Shown: positions 23,901-32,376, counted from the first letter of the stretch. The stretch: 64,000 nucleotides of DNA from an uncultured Clostridia bacterium (GCA_934465535.1 CAKSKV010000009.1:1-64000); one strand, 5' to 3'. Notes: generated from the sequence alone by a model not told the origin. Numbers and translations are program-made.

Positions 23901-26195
23901 TTTTACCGCATAGCCGCTGATAACATAAAGTATCTTGCCCTGCTTGGAGGTTTCGCCCTCAAGATAAGAAGACTTATCCACCGTCCAGCCGGAGCCGTCC
24001 TGCTTGTAGTTGACCTTGTCGCCTATATACTTGAGCTTGTATACAAAGTTCGAGGTGGTCTTTACCGTATTGATTCTGTATGCCGGCTCCGCAGTATATT
24101 TCTTGTTGAATTTTTCCGCATATGCCGCCGGGTCAATTTTAAGCTCGCACCAGAAATCGCCGTTTTCATCCTTGGTCACCTCGCCGAAGCTGTAGGTTCC
24201 CTCTGTAAGATATCTGAAATAGGTGATTTCAAATTTGGTTTCATCCAGCGAGTCAATAACCCTTATCGCCGTGGTGCTGCCAAGATAATTCCTGAACGAG
24301 CCTCCGATAGTGGGCGCAGACGGCGCGGTGGCGCACCATACATCTATAAACTGCTCTCCGTCCGGCATCCACAGGCCGGTTACTTCCTTGCCCGATGCGT
24401 TGGTGCCTGTGGCAGTGGGCTTCCATACCAGCCTTATAAGCTCGGTGCGAACAGTCGCGCCGTCCTTATCGGTGTGATAGTGGTTCTTTCCCCACACCTT
24501 GTCAGGGCACTTGGTGCCGAAGGAAAGCAAAGCCTGAACATTTGTTATCTTCGCCGTGGCTATATAAACGCCGCGCGTCTGATCAAAGAGAACATCATTG
24601 TTGTAGGTTATATAGCTGCCGCCGTTGCTTATCTGTGCCGTATGCGTGTGATCCGCCGTGCAGCGGAAGCTGAACAGATCCTTTAACACCGTGCCCTTTG
24701 CAGGCTTATCCGGCACAATCTTGCCCCATTTGGCAGTGTATACGGTGTCCCCTCCGACAACTGCGCTCACCTCGGGATTCCAGCCCGCAAAGGCGTAATC
24801 CTCTCTTTCGCAGGTGCCCGTAAAGGACGGAGTAGCCGCACCCTTATAGGTGTTGTAAACCTGATCCGCAAACACCTCGCTGTTTGCACCGTCGGTATAT
24901 TTTACCGTGCAGGGCAATACCGCATTTACCTTTATTATGTTGGCAACCGCCGCGGTATTGTTCTCCGCAAGCGTGCCGTTTTCATAAACGGCCTGCCAGT
25001 GACCGGAATTCTCGCCGTCGCTTATCCATTTAAGGCGCAGCGTCTGCTCCGCCGCACGGGCAGCACCGTTTGCCGCCGAGCCGGTATATTCGCCGAAATA
25101 ATAGCTCCAGTCGCCCTTCCAGCCGTCCCAGCCCTCCAGTGCTTCCAGATGGCTGTCCGTGTTAAGGCTTTCGCGAAGCGCCGCTTCAAAGGCATCACCC
25201 GATGCAAAGCGGAAAGTAACGGTGGTGTACCAATCGCCGTTTGCGTCCTTCTCAACCTCGCCTATGGTGTAAGCAACACCCTTTGCGCCCAGCGCCGGGG
25301 TAAGGGACAGCATCTCAGAAAAGCCCATCGATTCCGTTCCCACGGCATAAACGCGTATCTTCATGCCTTCAACATCGGCCGAGGTTATGTTCTCCGGCTT
25401 TTTATCAACAACCGGGGGAGCATCCTCCGTCCATTTTGCGGTGTATACCGCATCCGCCGTCACCTTTTGGGCAACCTCCGGATCCCAGCCCGCAAAAGTA
25501 TAGCCCGCGCGCACGGGAGTGCCGTTAAAGGCCGGGGTCGCCGCACCGTTGGTCACGGTATAGCTCTGCTCCGGGAAGGCCTCTCCGTTCACGCCGTCCG
25601 TATACTTCACGGTTCTGAAAAGGGAAAGCTCCACAATTATAACCTTTGCAGTGCCTCCCGGCAAATTGCCCGCAAAGCTGCCGTTTGCATATCTTGCCGA
25701 CCACTTTGTGCCGTTCCACTGCAGCTTTACCGTCTGCTCCGCCGGACGGGCCGATGTGAAATTATATCCCCATGCGCCCTGCCAGCTTGCAGAGGCCTTA
25801 TTTTTAATAAGCCCCTTGACCTTTGTTTCAAAGGCATCGCCCGGAACAAAGCGGAAGGTAACAGTTGTGCTGTAACCCGAGGCATCATCGCCCTGAAGCT
25901 CGCCTATTGTGTAGTCAAGCCCGCTTGCCGTCGCCTCAGAGTTGTAGGAAATGCCGTTTGCATAGAATTTAATCGACATTTTCGCAACATCGGCATCCGT
26001 AATATTTGCCGGGGCATTATCCCGTGTACCTTCATCCGCCGGCTCCGCAGCGTCGCTGAGGCTGCTTTTTGCCTCGGCTGCCGCGCCGCTGAAGGCGTAA
26101 GCGGTAAAGGTGGACGATGCCAGCATGCAAACAAACAGCATTACGGAAAGCACACATGTCAATGCTCTTTTTCTGCTCTTACTCATCTTGCTCAT
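20937..26195 (-). CDS. Giant surface protein with InlB-type B repeats (1,752 aa)
   Basis: A secreted, wall- or membrane-anchored protein. Residues 1-35 form a signal peptide ending near TAYA. Three copies of a module opening with Asn-Ile-Thr and a DVxxMxIxxYA-like stretch alternate with five InlB/Flg_new-type repeats of the pattern GxxTPxFxGTPxRxxYxFAGWxPE...VYTAKW. Two long copies of another module contain LWMPDGEQ and WCATAPSAP (about residues 500-690 and 830-1040). More divergent B repeats follow. The C-terminus is a membrane helix ending RRRREN, as in sortase substrates. The expected LPxTG is not there: DTSDTDTAVY stands in its place. It is monocistronic. A role in adhesion is likely but inferred. 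Confidence 0.9.
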   Translation of the reverse strand: MSKMSKSRKRALTCVLSVMLFVCMLASSTFTAYAFSGAAAEAKSSLSDAAEPADEGTRDNAPANITDADVAKMSIKFYANGISYNSEATASGLDYTIGELQGDDASGYSTTVTFRFVPGDAFETKVKGLIKNKASASWQGAWGYNFTSARPAEQTVKLQWNGTKWSARYANGSFAGNLPGGTAKVIIVELSLFRTVKYTDGVNGEAFPEQSYTVTNGAATPAFNGTPVRAGYTFAGWDPEVAQKVTADAVYTAKWTEDAPPVVDKKPENITSADVEGMKIRVYAVGTESMGFSEMLSLTPALGAKGVAYTIGEVEKDANGDWYTTVTFRFASGDAFEAALRESLNTDSHLEALEGWDGWKGDWSYYFGEYTGSAANGAARAAEQTLRLKWISDGENSGHWQAVYENGTLAENNTAAVANIIKVNAVLPCTVKYTDGANSEVFADQVYNTYKGAATPSFTGTCEREDYAFAGWNPEVSAVVGGDTVYTAKWGKIVPDKPAKGTVLKDLFSFRCTADHTHTAQISNGGSYITYNNDVLFDQTRGVYIATAKITNVQALLSFGTKCPDKVWGKNHYHTDKDGATVRTELIRLVWKPTATGTNASGKEVTGLWMPDGEQFIDVWCATAPSAPTIGGSFRNYLGSTTAIRVIDSLDETKFEITYFRYLTEGTYSFGEVTKDENGDFWCELKIDPAAYAEKFNKKYTAEPAYRINTVKTTSNFVYKLKYIGDKVNYKQDGSGWTVDKSSYLEGETSKQGKILYVISGYAVKYTDGADGKYFPDQLYYVKPGDPTPAFEGTPTRANYDFAGWTPEPSQSVSGDITYTASWTVTAPSVPSGSNSNKSLFDFHCTVDDEHEDQTYNWFGSYVKYNGDMKYDQERGVYVATAQITNVQTLLAFGVNCPNKVWGKTHYHTDAQGNTVRTATISLVWDPDASGQNASGEETLGLWMPDGEQKVNVWCATAPSAPNIKNLTPRSMNTTAAIRVHDSALADTVTKGELVKYFKYLIDGTYTLGDVTKDANGDFWCELTITDLAPYVAEFNKNNPGEPEYRIDTAKTTAVFTFHLKYVGDKDYKQDGTGWTVDKSSYAANEKSAKGKYLYVARQYSITYTDGVDDEEIFPDQIHYAKPGDATPAFSGTPTRTNYDFVGWEPEVAETVTQNAVYKAVWTPSTKNKPKNITKTAVDKMNIRAYAEGTETFNPGGEMSSCAPTIKAKGVKYVIGEVEGNDVIGYTTTVTFYFISGDKFEAAARDVFNTNKAFGGSTSDKNWPLWKGDWSYSFNEARPAEQTLTLYWGKYQGRNSWTTLINGKPTGNITAAVANFIKVNLKLERTVKYVDGVNGEAFEEQSYTVLNGAETPAFDGTPTREGYTFAGWEPTTAQTVYEDATYTAKWTANSYTLVRDSNGGAKLEDVDVVYGTPYGDVIISSARAGYTEDGWYLVTEAGVSDIRIDAESVVSIAGKHTIFLKRSIAPASVSITADRESGVFDGTGRTLTAVHDEYEGLVYSYQWYKDGVLIEGANGKTLSIAGNVSDSGNYSVVLSVTNAENSAVITENEKVIANAAITVTVEKADNTLVYNYNGADAPEASDTTKESSITVDGAKEITREGYTFIGWNTASDGSGESYNAQDEYVFAQDNGNGMVSATLYAQWKANEYSITFNAEDATLSFTEKTVIYGEKVGQFPTASRKGYKLVWKDEAGNTVDENTVYTVAGNSVYTGVWELDPSQDTSDTDTAVYMLMAAGSLVCLAAAYVLRRRREN

Positions 26196-26262
26196 TCTCC
26201 ATTCCTCAAAAATTCGATAAAAGCATATAATATTGATAGGTTATACTTTTATCTTGTGCGAA

Positions 26263-26291
26263 ATTGTACTCCCATGTGTTTTCTTAGTCAA
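26263..26291 (-). promoter_or_regulatory. Promoter of the giant surface protein
   Basis: On the minus strand TTGACT (26291-26286), 17 bases, TACAAT (26268-26263). It starts a leader of about 60 bases before the ATG. Confidence 0.75.
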
Positions 26292-26422
26292 GCGAAAATG
26301 CAGGATTTTTTGATGAAAAATTCAAATTTATATTTTTTTAGCGATATGCAACATGTATTGTGTCGAAATGCAGAGAATTATTTTATTTTATGCAAGTTGT
26401 GATTTGATTCCTGCATTTTCGC
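26292..26422. repeat. 14-bp inverted repeat directly upstream of the surface-protein promoter
   Basis: GCGAAAATGCAGGA (26292-26305) touches the -35 box. Its perfect inverse, TCCTGCATTTTCGC, lies at 26409-26422. A degenerate third copy (CGAAATGCAGAGA) is at about 26368. The arms enclose a 103-base A+T-rich segment. This could be a pair of operator sites or ends of an invertible segment. Confidence 0.6.
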
Positions 26423-26932
26423 AATGATAAATATGCAGCCGCGGCATGCAGAATTTTCGCCGGAAGCGCTTGCTGTGAATGTCATTATGCAAAACCGATG
26501 TGTACTGCAAAAAGCATCAAGAAGCGGCTTTGCAGGGTAATTGCATATACGGAATTTATGCACGAAATTATATTCGGAATTTATTAAAAAGCGTACCCTC
26601 CTCTTAATCTTTGTTTTATGTCGTACAAAGCATAAAAAAGCGGTGCTTCTCCGACCGCATCGGAAAAACACCGTTTTTTTATTTCTGTTTTGTATTGATT
26701 TTTAGCAAAGCTCTCCGGCTTCACCGGCTCAAATAGGCAAAATCGGTTCGCGCCGACACCAAGAGCCGCATAAATTTTACATATGCGCATGTAAGCATAT
26801 CTTCGCAGCGGCTGCATTTTTCACTATGCTTTGGTGTAAACTGCCCGCTAAGCGCCGCAGCCGTAACGGTTTATCCGCCCTTTAATATATGCTTATATGC
26901 TCCCGTTTGCATATATTACTTGGCGGCCGTAA
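26423..26932. other. Intergenic region without a gene
   Basis: About 500 A+T-rich bases between the surface-protein control region and mrp. Apart from the terminator at 26634-26681 and several ATGCAG motifs (26434, 26449) I see no feature. Short frames on both strands lack ribosome sites. Confidence 0.5.
26634..26681. terminator. Double-stem terminator
   Basis: An outer CGGTG/CACCG stem encloses an inner TCCGA/TCGGA stem. It is flanked by AAAAAA on the left and TTTTTTT on the right, so it can act on either strand. On the minus strand it follows mrp at a distance of about 250 bases. Confidence 0.7.
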
Positions 26933-27766
26933 TTACAGTGCCTCTGCCTTGTCCACCGCCGCTTCAAGATAATTTCCCTCAAACAGCTCTATAAGACCGC
27001 TGTCGCAGGCCTTGGCCGTTTTGGGGTCAATGGGCAGCCTTCCCAGCAGCGCCAGCCCGTATTGACGGCAGATGCTGTCTATATGGCTTTCGCCGAACAC
27101 TTTTATTTCCTTTCCGCAATCGGGGCACACGGCATAACTCATGTTTTCCACAACGCCCATTATCGGCACATGCATCATGTTGGCCATCTTTACCGCCTTC
27201 TCCACTATCATGGATACCAGCTCCTGCGGCGAGGTGACCACTATTATTCCGTCTAACGGAATGGACTGGAACACCGTCAGCGGCACATCGCCGGTTCCCG
27301 GAGGCATATCCACTAACAAAAAGTCGATATCCTTCCACACCACCTCGGTGTAGAACTGCTTTACCGCGCCGGCGATCACCGGGCCGCGCCATACCACGGG
27401 GTCCGTGTCGCTTTCCAGCAGCAGGTTTATGCTCATTACATCAATGCCCGTTTTGGTGGTTACGGGATAGATATACTCTCCGTCCCCTTCCGCGTGCCCG
27501 GTAAGCCCGAACGCCTTGGGAATGGAGGGGCCGGTTATGTCTGCATCCAGTATTCCCACCTTATGCCCGCGGCGGGAAAGCAGCACCGCCATAAGCGAAG
27601 TAACCAGGCTCTTGCCCACTCCGCCCTTGCCGCTCATTACTCCGATGGTCTTTTTTATGCTGCTTTTGGAGTTCAGCTTCTCCTTCATGTCCTTAAGCTC
27701 CTGCTGCTTATCGCGCGATGCGCAGCTTTCCCCGCAGGAAGAGCAATCATGTGTACATTCGCTCAT
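26933..27766 (-). CDS. mrp: Mrp/ApbC-family Fe-S cluster carrier ATPase
   Basis: P-loop ATPase that carries and inserts Fe-S clusters in the cytoplasm. The start at 27766 (MSECTHDCSS) is set by GAGGTG eight bases upstream, giving 277 aa. The N-terminus has four Cys (CTHDCSSCGESC), a cluster-binding motif as in Nbp35-type proteins. The deviant Walker A is SGKGGVGKS (about 45-53). The C-terminal CPDC pair lies near residue 216 and should hold the shared cluster at the dimer interface. DMPPGTGD is also present. Confidence 0.93.
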   Translation of the reverse strand: MSECTHDCSSCGESCASRDKQQELKDMKEKLNSKSSIKKTIGVMSGKGGVGKSLVTSLMAVLLSRRGHKVGILDADITGPSIPKAFGLTGHAEGDGEYIYPVTTKTGIDVMSINLLLESDTDPVVWRGPVIAGAVKQFYTEVVWKDIDFLLVDMPPGTGDVPLTVFQSIPLDGIIVVTSPQELVSMIVEKAVKMANMMHVPIMGVVENMSYAVCPDCGKEIKVFGESHIDSICRQYGLALLGRLPIDPKTAKACDSGLIELFEGNYLEAAVDKAEAL

Positions 27767-27961
27767 CTGTGACACCTCTCCGCCCCGTTTGCGGAGTTTT
27801 CCTTCCGTAATTTTTCCGTTACCCCGAAGCCCCGTGCTTTGCCGCCGGCACCTTCGGAGTGTCAGAAAATTATACCCCCGCGCCGGCCTTTTGTCAATAC
27901 CGCAGCCCCGAAGCAATATGCTCCTTCCGTTATGCGGGCGCACCGGGGCAGAGTTCTTTCG

Positions 27962-28666
27962 CTATTCCACCAGCCTGCCGATATCCCGCCTGAGTCTTTT
28001 TATTATACGCTTTTCAAGCCGGGATATGTACGACTGCGATATCCCCAGCCTTTCCGCCACCTCCTTTTGCGTCAGCTCCTTTTTCCCCGCAAGGCCGAAG
28101 CGCATTTCCATTATCTCTCTTTCCCGTTTGGTCAAAAGGGTAAGCGCCTCCCTGAGAAGCTGCTTTTCCGTTTCCTGCTCTATGCCGCGGTTCACAACAT
28201 CGGCCTCCGTGCCCAGCACATCGCTTAAAAGCAGCTCATTTCCGTCCCAGTCCACATTCAGAGGCTCGTCAAAGGAAACCTCGCAGCGGCTGCGGCTGCT
28301 ACGGCGCAGAAACATGAGTATCTCGTTTTCTATGCACCTTGAAGCATAGGTGGCCAGCTTTATTTTGCGATCCATATTATATGTGTTTACCGCCTTAATA
28401 AGCCCTATGGTGCCTATTGATATAAGGTCCTCCAGGGTTACCGGCGTATTTTCAAAGCGCTTTGCAATGTACACCACCAAGCGCAGATTATGCTCAATAA
28501 GCATCGAGCGCGCCTGAGCCGACCCCTTGGCGTGCTTTTCCAGCCACATCCGCTCCTCCTGGGGCGAAAACGGCGCCGGGAGAGATTCCCCTCCCCCTAT
28601 GTAAAACACCTCGTCCGTTTTGCCCGTGCAGCCCAGCCATTTCAGTATCACAGCGGCAGCTTTCAT
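27962..28666 (-). CDS. sigE: Sporulation sigma factor SigE (pro-form)
   Basis: RNA polymerase sigma factor of the mother cell in early sporulation. GGAGG seven bases upstream of 28666 selects that ATG over the one at 28672. The product is 234 aa. An N-terminal pro-sequence (about 1-25) is expected to be cut off by SpoIIGA. Region 2 shows NLRLVVYIAKRFENTPVTLEDLISIGTIGLIKAV and region 4 shows ELTQKEVAERLGISQSYISRLEKR. It overlaps the spoIIGA stop by four bases. sigG, often next in Firmicutes, is not adjacent here. Confidence 0.96.
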   Translation of the reverse strand: MKAAAVILKWLGCTGKTDEVFYIGGGESLPAPFSPQEERMWLEKHAKGSAQARSMLIEHNLRLVVYIAKRFENTPVTLEDLISIGTIGLIKAVNTYNMDRKIKLATYASRCIENEILMFLRRSSRSRCEVSFDEPLNVDWDGNELLLSDVLGTEADVVNRGIEQETEKQLLREALTLLTKREREIMEMRFGLAGKKELTQKEVAERLGISQSYISRLEKRIIKRLRRDIGRLVE

Positions 28667-29532
28667 GTCCATTCCTCCTGTCTGTCCAAATTAACAAGCG
28701 CGGCACAGCCGGCAAAGCTTGCCGACCTGCACAGCGCAACCACGCACCTGTACCGGCTGCCGCCCACAAGGCACAGCCGCGGCTCAAAGCCGTAAAGCGC
28801 ACCGCTTCCGCCCAAGGAACGGTATGCAATGGGGTATATTCTTTCCTGCTGCGGCTCGCCGCCCTCCGTCTTTGCTCCGTCCGCCCCCGGCGTGTCCCAT
28901 GCGCCCGGCACCTGCTCGCATCCCAAGGCATACAGCACGGCGGGAGGGGCCGCCTCCGCTACCGCCTCCGCCCGCGCAATGATCACCGGCAGCCCGCTGA
29001 CAGGCTCGGTAAGCAGGTTTCCGCTGTCCCGCAGCGCCGTAAACTCAGCCTCGCCCCGCGCCGTCTTTATGTACACCCGCACCCTTTTCCGGCTGCGCGC
29101 AAGCCTTCTTAAAATTACCGCGGCAAGGGATACCGTCCAAAAAAACAGCACGGAAGCAAAGCTTGCGGCGTATACGCCGGAATGCATGCCCAAAAAGCGC
29201 TCCGATATTTTTACAAGCGGCTCCTGCGCAAGCCCCGCGCAGACGGCCAGCCCCGCAGAGAGCGCATACACCCCCGCAACAGCGCCCGCCTCCAAAGCGG
29301 CAGACCCCGCAAGCAGGCACAGTGCAAACAGCCCGCCCCCCGCCGGTCCCGCAATATCCGGCGCCAAATGCGAAAGCCCCGCCGAATACAGCGCTGCACA
29401 GCCCATAAGCCCCGCCGCTGGAATTATCCGCGCAGGCTTTCCCCTGCCCAGGATCACCGTCAGGCACATATAAAGCGCCGCGGCAAAAATAAAGCCCGCC
29501 GCCGCCTCCGTCAACAGCTCATGAGGCAACAC
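28663..29532 (-). CDS. spoIIGA: Sigma-E processing peptidase SpoIIGA
   Basis: Membrane-embedded aspartic protease that activates pro-SigE. The likely start is GTG at 29532, after AAAGGGG, giving about 289 aa; an open frame continues upstream to 29634 without a ribosome site. The N-terminal half has about five membrane helices rich in Ala/Gly/Leu. The C-terminal cytoplasmic half has the catalytic motif ALRDSGNLL and later YRSLGGSGALYGF. It is the first gene of the spoIIGA-sigE operon. The Ala/Gly bias of the membrane half is stronger than in Bacillus. Confidence 0.9.
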   Translation of the reverse strand: MLPHELLTEAAAGFIFAAALYMCLTVILGRGKPARIIPAAGLMGCAALYSAGLSHLAPDIAGPAGGGLFALCLLAGSAALEAGAVAGVYALSAGLAVCAGLAQEPLVKISERFLGMHSGVYAASFASVLFFWTVSLAAVILRRLARSRKRVRVYIKTARGEAEFTALRDSGNLLTEPVSGLPVIIARAEAVAEAAPPAVLYALGCEQVPGAWDTPGADGAKTEGGEPQQERIYPIAYRSLGGSGALYGFEPRLCLVGGSRYRCVVALCRSASFAGCAALVNLDRQEEWT

Positions 29533-29709
29533 TCCCGCCCCTTTCCCTGCCTTTTGCTTTTTTGTTCCTTCCGATTTGATTATAGCTTTGTCCGTGCAAA
29601 AAAGCTGTTGAGCGCCAACGCAATATTTACACAACCCTGCCGAAAAACCGGCGTTCTTTTCCCGCAGCGGGCTTTAACCGCTTTATAACCGTTCTTAAGC
29701 AATTACCGC

Positions 29710-29739
29710 TTGACAAAACGCGCGGGCTTATAGTATCAT
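29710..29739 (+). promoter_or_regulatory. Promoter of the ylxM-ffh operon
   Basis: TTGACA (29710-29715), 18 bases, TATCAT (29734-29739), about 65 bases before the ylxM start. Confidence 0.7.
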
Positions 29740-29804
29740 ACGCCTGTAAAGTTAATTTGCTTTACAGCACTGCCGGCGCTTCCCGTCCGGCAACGGAGGC
29801 AGAC

Positions 29805-30140
29805 ATGGAATCGGACGATCTTACCGGCAGCATACTGCTGCTTGATATATACGGCGGTCTGCTTACAATGCGGCAGCGCGAGCTTATCAAGCTGCATCTG
29901 GAGGAGGACCTCTCTCTTGGCGAAATCGCCGCGATGGAGGGCATATCCCGTCAGGGCGTAAGGGACAGCATAGTAAAGGGCATGCGAATAATGAACAATG
30001 CCGAGCAGCAGCTTGGCCTGCTTGATAAAGAGCTGCGCCTGCGCGCGCTGCTTAACCTTATGAAAAAGGATGCCGCAGCCGCCGCATACGCCGCCGAAAT
30101 GGAAAAAATACTCTTCCAGTCGGGGCCCGACGAGCCTTAG
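29805..30140 (+). CDS. ylxM: YlxM/UPF0122 family helix-turn-helix protein
   Basis: A small DNA-binding-like protein (111 aa) almost always encoded just before ffh in Firmicutes and thought to modulate the SRP pathway. The start at 29805 (MESDDLTGS) follows GGAGG by five bases. The sigma-70 region-4-like helix-turn-helix is LSLGEIAAMEGISRQGVRDSI (about 43-63), followed by a helical tail. Confidence 0.92.
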   Translation: MESDDLTGSILLLDIYGGLLTMRQRELIKLHLEEDLSLGEIAAMEGISRQGVRDSIVKGMRIMNNAEQQLGLLDKELRLRALLNLMKKDAAAAAYAAEMEKILFQSGPDEP

Positions 30141-30199
30141 CCTCACGGCGCGGCGCATAAAAGTTTTTATCCGAGTTTTTTCTTTGAAAGGCAGCAATT

Positions 30200-31525
30200 A
30201 TGGCTTTTGATTCTCTTTCCGAAAAACTGCAAAGCGTATTCAAAAAGCTTACCGGCAAGGGCAGGCTGACCGAGGCCGATGTAAAGGAGGCTATGCGCGA
30301 GGTACGCATGGCTCTTCTGGAGGCGGATGTCAACTACGGGGTGGCCAAGGATTTCTGCGCCGCGGTTTCCAAAAAGGCCGTGGGCAGCGATGTTCTTTCC
30401 AGCCTCACTCCGGGGCAGCAGGTAATAAAGCTTGTGCATGAGGAGCTTATAAACCTCATGGGAGGCTCCGCCGCAAGGCTTGCGGTATCTCCCGCGCCGC
30501 CTACGGTAATAATGCTCTGCGGCCTTCAGGGTGCCGGTAAAACCACCATGTGCGGCAAGCTTGCCGGATGGCTCAAAAAGCAGGGCAAGCGCCCGCTGCT
30601 TGCAGCCTGCGATATTTACCGTCCCGCCGCCATAAGCCAGCTTCAGGTGGTAGCAAAGGCCTTTGATGTGCCCGTGTTTGAAAAGGGCACGCAGGACCCC
30701 GTAAAAACCGCTTCCCAAGCCGTCGCCTATGCCAAAAGCTATCAGTACGACACCGTACTTATAGACACCGCCGGGCGGCTGCATATAGATTCCGAGCTTA
30801 TGGACGAGCTGCACCGCATGGAAAAGGCCGTTCATCCCGCCGAAATACTGCTTACCGTGGACGCAATGACGGGTCAGGACGCAGTGAATGTTGCCAAAAG
30901 CTTCGATGAACAGCTGCCCCTTACCGGCGTTCTGCTTACAAAGCTGGACGGCGACACCCGCGGCGGCGCCGCCTTAAGCGTAAAGGCCGTCACCGGCAAG
31001 CCCATAAAATTCTGCGGCATAGGCGAAAAGATAAGCCTTGACTGCATTGAGCCCTTCTATCCAGACAGAATGGCCTCGCGCATACTGGGAATGGGCGATG
31101 TGCTCTCCCTTATAGAAAAAGCGCAGGAGGCCGTGGACGAGGCGGCGGCAGCCAAGCTGGAGCAGCGGCTTAAAAACCAGCAGTTCGACCTTCAGGATTA
31201 TCTTGAACAGCTTGAACAAATGAAAAAAATGGGCAGCATATCCGATCTTTTGGGAATGATGCCCGGCGTGGATAAAAGCAAGATACGCCCCGAAGATATA
31301 GACATGAAGCGCTTTGACCGCATGGCCGCAATCATCCGCTCCATGACGGCAAAGGAGCGCCGCAATCCCGGCATTATAAACGGCTCCAGACGGCGCCGCA
31401 TCGCAGCCGGCAGCGGCACCACCGTGCAGGAGGTAAACATACTTCTGCGCCAGTTCGAGCAGACACGCGAAATGATGAAGCGTTTCGGCAAAATGAAAAA
31501 GGGCCGCATGAGAATGCCGTTTTAA
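30200..31525 (+). CDS. ffh: Signal recognition particle protein Ffh
   Basis: GTPase of the SRP that binds signal sequences of nascent membrane proteins and docks them to FtsY. The 441-aa protein has the N domain (about 1-85) and the G domain with GLQGAGKTT (about 112-120), DTAGR and TKLDGD. The Met-rich C-terminal M domain (about 330-441) contains MGSISDLLGMMPG and RRRRIAAGSGTTVQEVN, which binds SRP RNA. It follows ylxM in one operon. Confidence 0.97.
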   Translation: MAFDSLSEKLQSVFKKLTGKGRLTEADVKEAMREVRMALLEADVNYGVAKDFCAAVSKKAVGSDVLSSLTPGQQVIKLVHEELINLMGGSAARLAVSPAPPTVIMLCGLQGAGKTTMCGKLAGWLKKQGKRPLLAACDIYRPAAISQLQVVAKAFDVPVFEKGTQDPVKTASQAVAYAKSYQYDTVLIDTAGRLHIDSELMDELHRMEKAVHPAEILLTVDAMTGQDAVNVAKSFDEQLPLTGVLLTKLDGDTRGGAALSVKAVTGKPIKFCGIGEKISLDCIEPFYPDRMASRILGMGDVLSLIEKAQEAVDEAAAAKLEQRLKNQQFDLQDYLEQLEQMKKMGSISDLLGMMPGVDKSKIRPEDIDMKRFDRMAAIIRSMTAKERRNPGIINGSRRRRIAAGSGTTVQEVNILLRQFEQTREMMKRFGKMKKGRMRMPF

Positions 31526-31652
31526 CGGCTTCACGCCTAAAAAACGGCTCTGCGTCAAAGCAAAAAACAAATAAACAAAAAACAAATAAAATCGGTATTT
31601 TCGCAATAAATGCGTTAATATAACAATTGAGTTTACGGGAGGTGCATACAAA

Positions 31653-31895
31653 ATGGTAAAGATCAGATTGACCAGACACGGCGCAAAGAAGAACCCCTTC
31701 TACCGCATCGTGGTCGCCGACGGACGCTATCCGCGCGACGGACGCAATATCGCTATACTGGGCTATTACAACCCTCTTACCGAGCCGGCGGAAATCAAGG
31801 TTGATGCCGAGGAGGCAAAGAAGTGGCTGGCTAACGGCGCTCAGCCCTCTGAGACCGTTAAAAAGCTGTTCAAGAAGACCGGCGTGATCGACTGA
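31653..31895 (+). CDS. rpsP: 30S ribosomal protein S16
   Basis: 80 aa, full length. It opens MVKIRLTRHGAKKNPFYRIV and carries the conserved DGRYPRDGRNIAILGYYNP. GGGAGG precedes the ATG. It begins the rpsP-KH-rimM-trmD ribosome and tRNA maturation block. Confidence 0.98.
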   Translation: MVKIRLTRHGAKKNPFYRIVVADGRYPRDGRNIAILGYYNPLTEPAEIKVDAEEAKKWLANGAQPSETVKKLFKKTGVID

Positions 31896-32007
31896 CAGAT
31901 GCCGTCGGGTCCTGCCGTGATACCGATTGCAGATTCGGCACGGTAAAACTGCGGGCGCTAATCCGGACGAAAGGAAGCCCTTGCTTACAGGGGCGCGGTT
32001 TTTTCTC

Positions 32008-32235
32008 ATGGAGGAACTGGTTAGATACATTGTGACCAGTCTTGTTTCCAAGCCCGAGCAGGTCGATATCCGCCGGGTAGATACCGAAGCCGGCTGCACC
32101 ATAGAGGTGCGCGTGGCTCCGGAGGACATGGGCAAGATAATCGGCAGACAGGGACGCATTGCCCGTGCGATACGCACGGTTGTAAAAAGCGCCTCCGCTG
32201 CCTCCGGACAGAAGGTCACCGTGGAAATCATCTGA
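32008..32235 (+). CDS. khpA: KH-domain RNA-binding protein KhpA
   Basis: A 75-aa single KH domain, MEELVRYIVTSLV followed by the GxxG loop in IIGRQGRIARAIR. In Firmicutes it is encoded between rpsP and rimM and forms a heterodimer with KhpB/Jag affecting small RNAs and cell elongation. The ribosome site is weak (AGGGGCG about 15 bases upstream). Confidence 0.92.
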   Translation: MEELVRYIVTSLVSKPEQVDIRRVDTEAGCTIEVRVAPEDMGKIIGRQGRIARAIRTVVKSASAASGQKVTVEII

Positions 32236-32242
32236 GAAAAGG

Positions 32243-32277
32243 GACAGCGCCGCAACGCGCTGTCGTTTTCTTTTTTG
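32243..32277 (+). terminator. Terminator after khpA
   Basis: GACAGCGC and GCGCTGTC pair around a short loop, followed by GTTTTCTTTTTT. It separates rpsP-khpA from rimM-trmD. Confidence 0.85.
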
Positions 32278-32330
32278 CGCGCCCTCCCGCCCACCCACCC
32301 CGGGCGCGCAGAAAGCATATTCCGAAAATC

Positions 32331-32376
32331 GCGCATTTGCGCAATATTTGTACAAATGCGCATGCATACATATTAT
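32331..32376 (+). promoter_or_regulatory. rimM promoter with overlapping inverted repeat
   Basis: TTGTAC (32348-32353), 17 bases, TATTAT (32371-32376). The perfect inverted repeat GCGCATTTG (32331-32339) and CAAATGCGC (32353-32361) covers the -35 region, which suggests an operator. The predicted transcript starts only about 16 bases before the rimM ATG. Confidence 0.55.

Noticed and set aside
23472..24686. 404-codon open frame antisense to the giant surface protein
   Set aside because: It repeats in step with the modules of the surface protein, as a shadow would, and has no ribosome site.
26292..26422. Claiming a proven invertible promoter upstream of the surface protein
   Set aside because: The -35 and -10 boxes lie outside the inverted arms, so inversion would not turn the promoter itself. 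Kept only as a weak alternative in the findings.
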